Origin: Calditrichia bacterium
Lineage (GTDB): Bacteria; Calditrichota; Calditrichia; Calditrichales; Calditrichaceae
Length of the DNA stretch: 64,000 nucleotides
Direction of reading: 5' to 3'
NCBI GenBank assembly: GCA_026983775.1
Contig: JALSTK010000028.1
Span: 1-64,000 of the forward strand
Position numbers and translations under genes: made by a program. Below the pieces are notes generated by a model. It was not told the origin of the DNA and did no database searches. It saw only the letters and a program-made list of their open reading frames with translations. This document shows positions 62,764 through 64,000 of the stretch, one piece after another; position 1 is the first letter of the stretch, and each line of letters starts with the position of its first letter.

Positions 62764-64000
62764 ATGGATTCTAACAGAGGTCAATGGAGTTCGAAAGTCG
62801 GTTTTATTCTAGCTGCTGCCGGTTCGGCTATCGGCTTAGGCAATATCTGGCGTTTCCCCTATATCGTTGGCGAGAACGGGGGCGGTGCCTTTGTTCTGAT
62901 TTATATTATCATGGTCGTCTTCATCGGTCTGCCTTACATGTTAGCCGAACTGGCCCTGGGGCGTTCCGTACAACGCAATCCCGTCGGCTCTATCGAAGCC
63001 ATCAAACCGAAATCGGCCTGGAAAGGAGTCGGATATCTGGGTGTTCTGACCGGTGTAGGCATTCTGTCTTTTTACGGTGTGATCGCCGGATGGACCGTGG
63101 GGTATATTTACAAGATGCTGGCCGGTCGGCCGGGGGGATTCGCCGGATTTATTGCCGATCCGATTCCGGTGCTAATTTTGTTTGCTTTTTTTATTTTTCT
63201 CACGGCATTAATCGTTAACGGGGGCATTTCCGGGGGAATCGAACGCTGGTCCAAAATTCTCATTCCCCTGCTTTTTATCCTTATGCTGGGACTCATCATT
63301 TATGCCAACACATTAAAAGGATCGGGTAAGGGATTAATTTTTTACCTGAACCCCGATCTGAGCAAAATAACCGGTAAAACCATTCTTGCGGCCCTGGGTC
63401 AGGCTTTCTTCTCCCTCAGTTTAGGAATGGGTCTGATGATTACCTATGGCAGTTATGTTTCGAAACAGGAAAATATAATGACTTCCGCCTTTTATATATC
63501 CCTTTTCGATACGTTGATTGCCTTCATCGCCGGATTGATTATTTTTCCCGCTCTCTTTGCCAACGGTCTGAACCCCTCTGCCGGTGCAAAACTGGTCTTT
63601 GTGGTTTTGCCCGATCTGTTTGCCAAAATGCCCGGAGGAGCCCTTGTCGGTTCCGTCTTCTTTCTCTTACTTTCTGTAGCCGCTCTGACTTCGACCATTT
63701 CCTTATTGGAAGTTCCTGTAGCATATATGGTTGACGAAAAAAAACAGCCGCGCAAGAAAATCGTCTGGGTGGTAGCCCTGGTCACTTATATTATCGGCAT
63801 CCCCTCGGCTTTGTCCCAGGGAGCAAATCATTTTTTTACCGACTTCGGCTGGCTGCCTTCACGTCTGGCCTCCGCCGACTTCCTGAGCGAGATGAGTTTC
63901 CTCTTTGGTGACTTTTCTCTCGTCGTCGGTGCCTTTCTGCTTTCTATTTTTGTAGGCTGGGTCTGGGGTGCCGAAAAAGCCGCGGATGAGTTGGCCCTGG
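62764..64000 (+). CDS. Neurotransmitter:sodium symporter (NSS, LeuT-fold), truncated by window edge
   Basis: Open from the ATG at 62764 (AAGGAG 9-10 bases upstream) to the window end, 412 codons. SSKVGFILAAAGSAIGLGNIWRFPY is the helix-1 signature with the sodium and substrate unwound region. GGGAFVLIYIIMVVFIGLPYMLAELALGR follows (helix 2). AFFSLSLGMGLMITYGSYV corresponds to helix 6 and SVAALTSTISLLEV to helix 8. About ten helices are visible. Sodium-coupled amino-acid uptake is expected, with the substrate unknown. Confidence 0.92.
   Translation, partial: MDSNRGQWSSKVGFILAAAGSAIGLGNIWRFPYIVGENGGGAFVLIYIIMVVFIGLPYMLAELALGRSVQRNPVGSIEAIKPKSAWKGVGYLGVLTGVGILSFYGVIAGWTVGYIYKMLAGRPGGFAGFIADPIPVLILFAFFIFLTALIVNGGISGGIERWSKILIPLLFILMLGLIIYANTLKGSGKGLIFYLNPDLSKITGKTILAALGQAFFSLSLGMGLMITYGSYVSKQENIMTSAFYISLFDTLIAFIAGLIIFPALFANGLNPSAGAKLVFVVLPDLFAKMPGGALVGSVFFLLLSVAALTSTISLLEVPVAYMVDEKKQPRKKIVWVVALVTYIIGIPSALSQGANHFFTDFGWLPSRLASADFLSEMSFLFGDFSLVVGAFLLSIFVGWVWGAEKAADELAL

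Overview
This window looks like chromosome of a diderm bacterium of the FCB superphylum, most like Calditrichota or Ignavibacteria-type lineages. The basis is indirect: five secreted proteins end in the C-terminal sorting domain of type IX secretion (NYPNPF box, then a GxYFYR-type ending), there are many lipoproteins and outer-membrane beta-barrels, a HmuY/TonB heme pair, and a MurNAc kinase fused to a RapZ domain. No rRNA or tRNA was seen. All family names come from recognising motifs in the translated sequence; no database was searched.

Layout. 1-3825: a minus-strand envelope operon (bactofilin-like plus Omp85-like barrel, a repeat protein, a truncated DUF4097 protein). 4028-9657: MFS carrier, Prc-type protease, MGMT, YwiC-like protein and a small membrane protein. 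9709-19396: one minus-strand block for cytochrome c and heme or iron: a NapC/NrfH-like quinol dehydrogenase, a hydroxylamine-oxidoreductase-like octaheme cytochrome, a second octaheme cytochrome, a HmuY lipoprotein, a TonB receptor, a small membrane protein, and a DtxR-type regulator with a readable promoter and two operators. 19413-21571: MurU-like nucleotidyltransferase and AmgK-RapZ fusion. 21709-29603: cell-surface proteins and a repeat-rich intergenic region. 29733-37972: peptidases (M1, M48, M14, a cysteine-peptidase-like lipoprotein), an MFSD1-like carrier, a phosphoesterase and a DJ-1/PfpI protein. 38016-45848: alpha-2-macroglobulin plus PBP1C. 45853-52219: a cluster of exported thiol (CxxC) proteins with T9SS signals and a barrel. 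52502-58920: barrel protein, YecE-like protein, a DUF3179 lipoprotein with an in-frame TGA, NamZ, a lamin-tail surface protein and a DUF1460 amidase. 59122-60842: a decayed type I restriction locus full of palindromic repeats with an intact DUF559 gene. 60973-64000: DUF1648 protein, aldo/keto reductase and a truncated NSS symporter.

How the genes fit together. Three themes recur. Respiratory multiheme cytochromes sit next to heme uptake and its likely metal-responsive regulator. Peptidoglycan turnover is covered by NamZ, the DUF1460 amidase, AmgK-RapZ, MurU and PBP1C. Extracytoplasmic thiol redox is represented by TlpA and Omp28-like proteins and perhaps by the DUF3179 protein.

The most striking single observation is the DUF3179 gene at 53803-54486. 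Its reading frame is interrupted only by a TGA at the position of the family's conserved Cys, and a hairpin begins 12 nt downstream, so it is a candidate selenoprotein. A nonsense mutation or a sequencing error remains possible.
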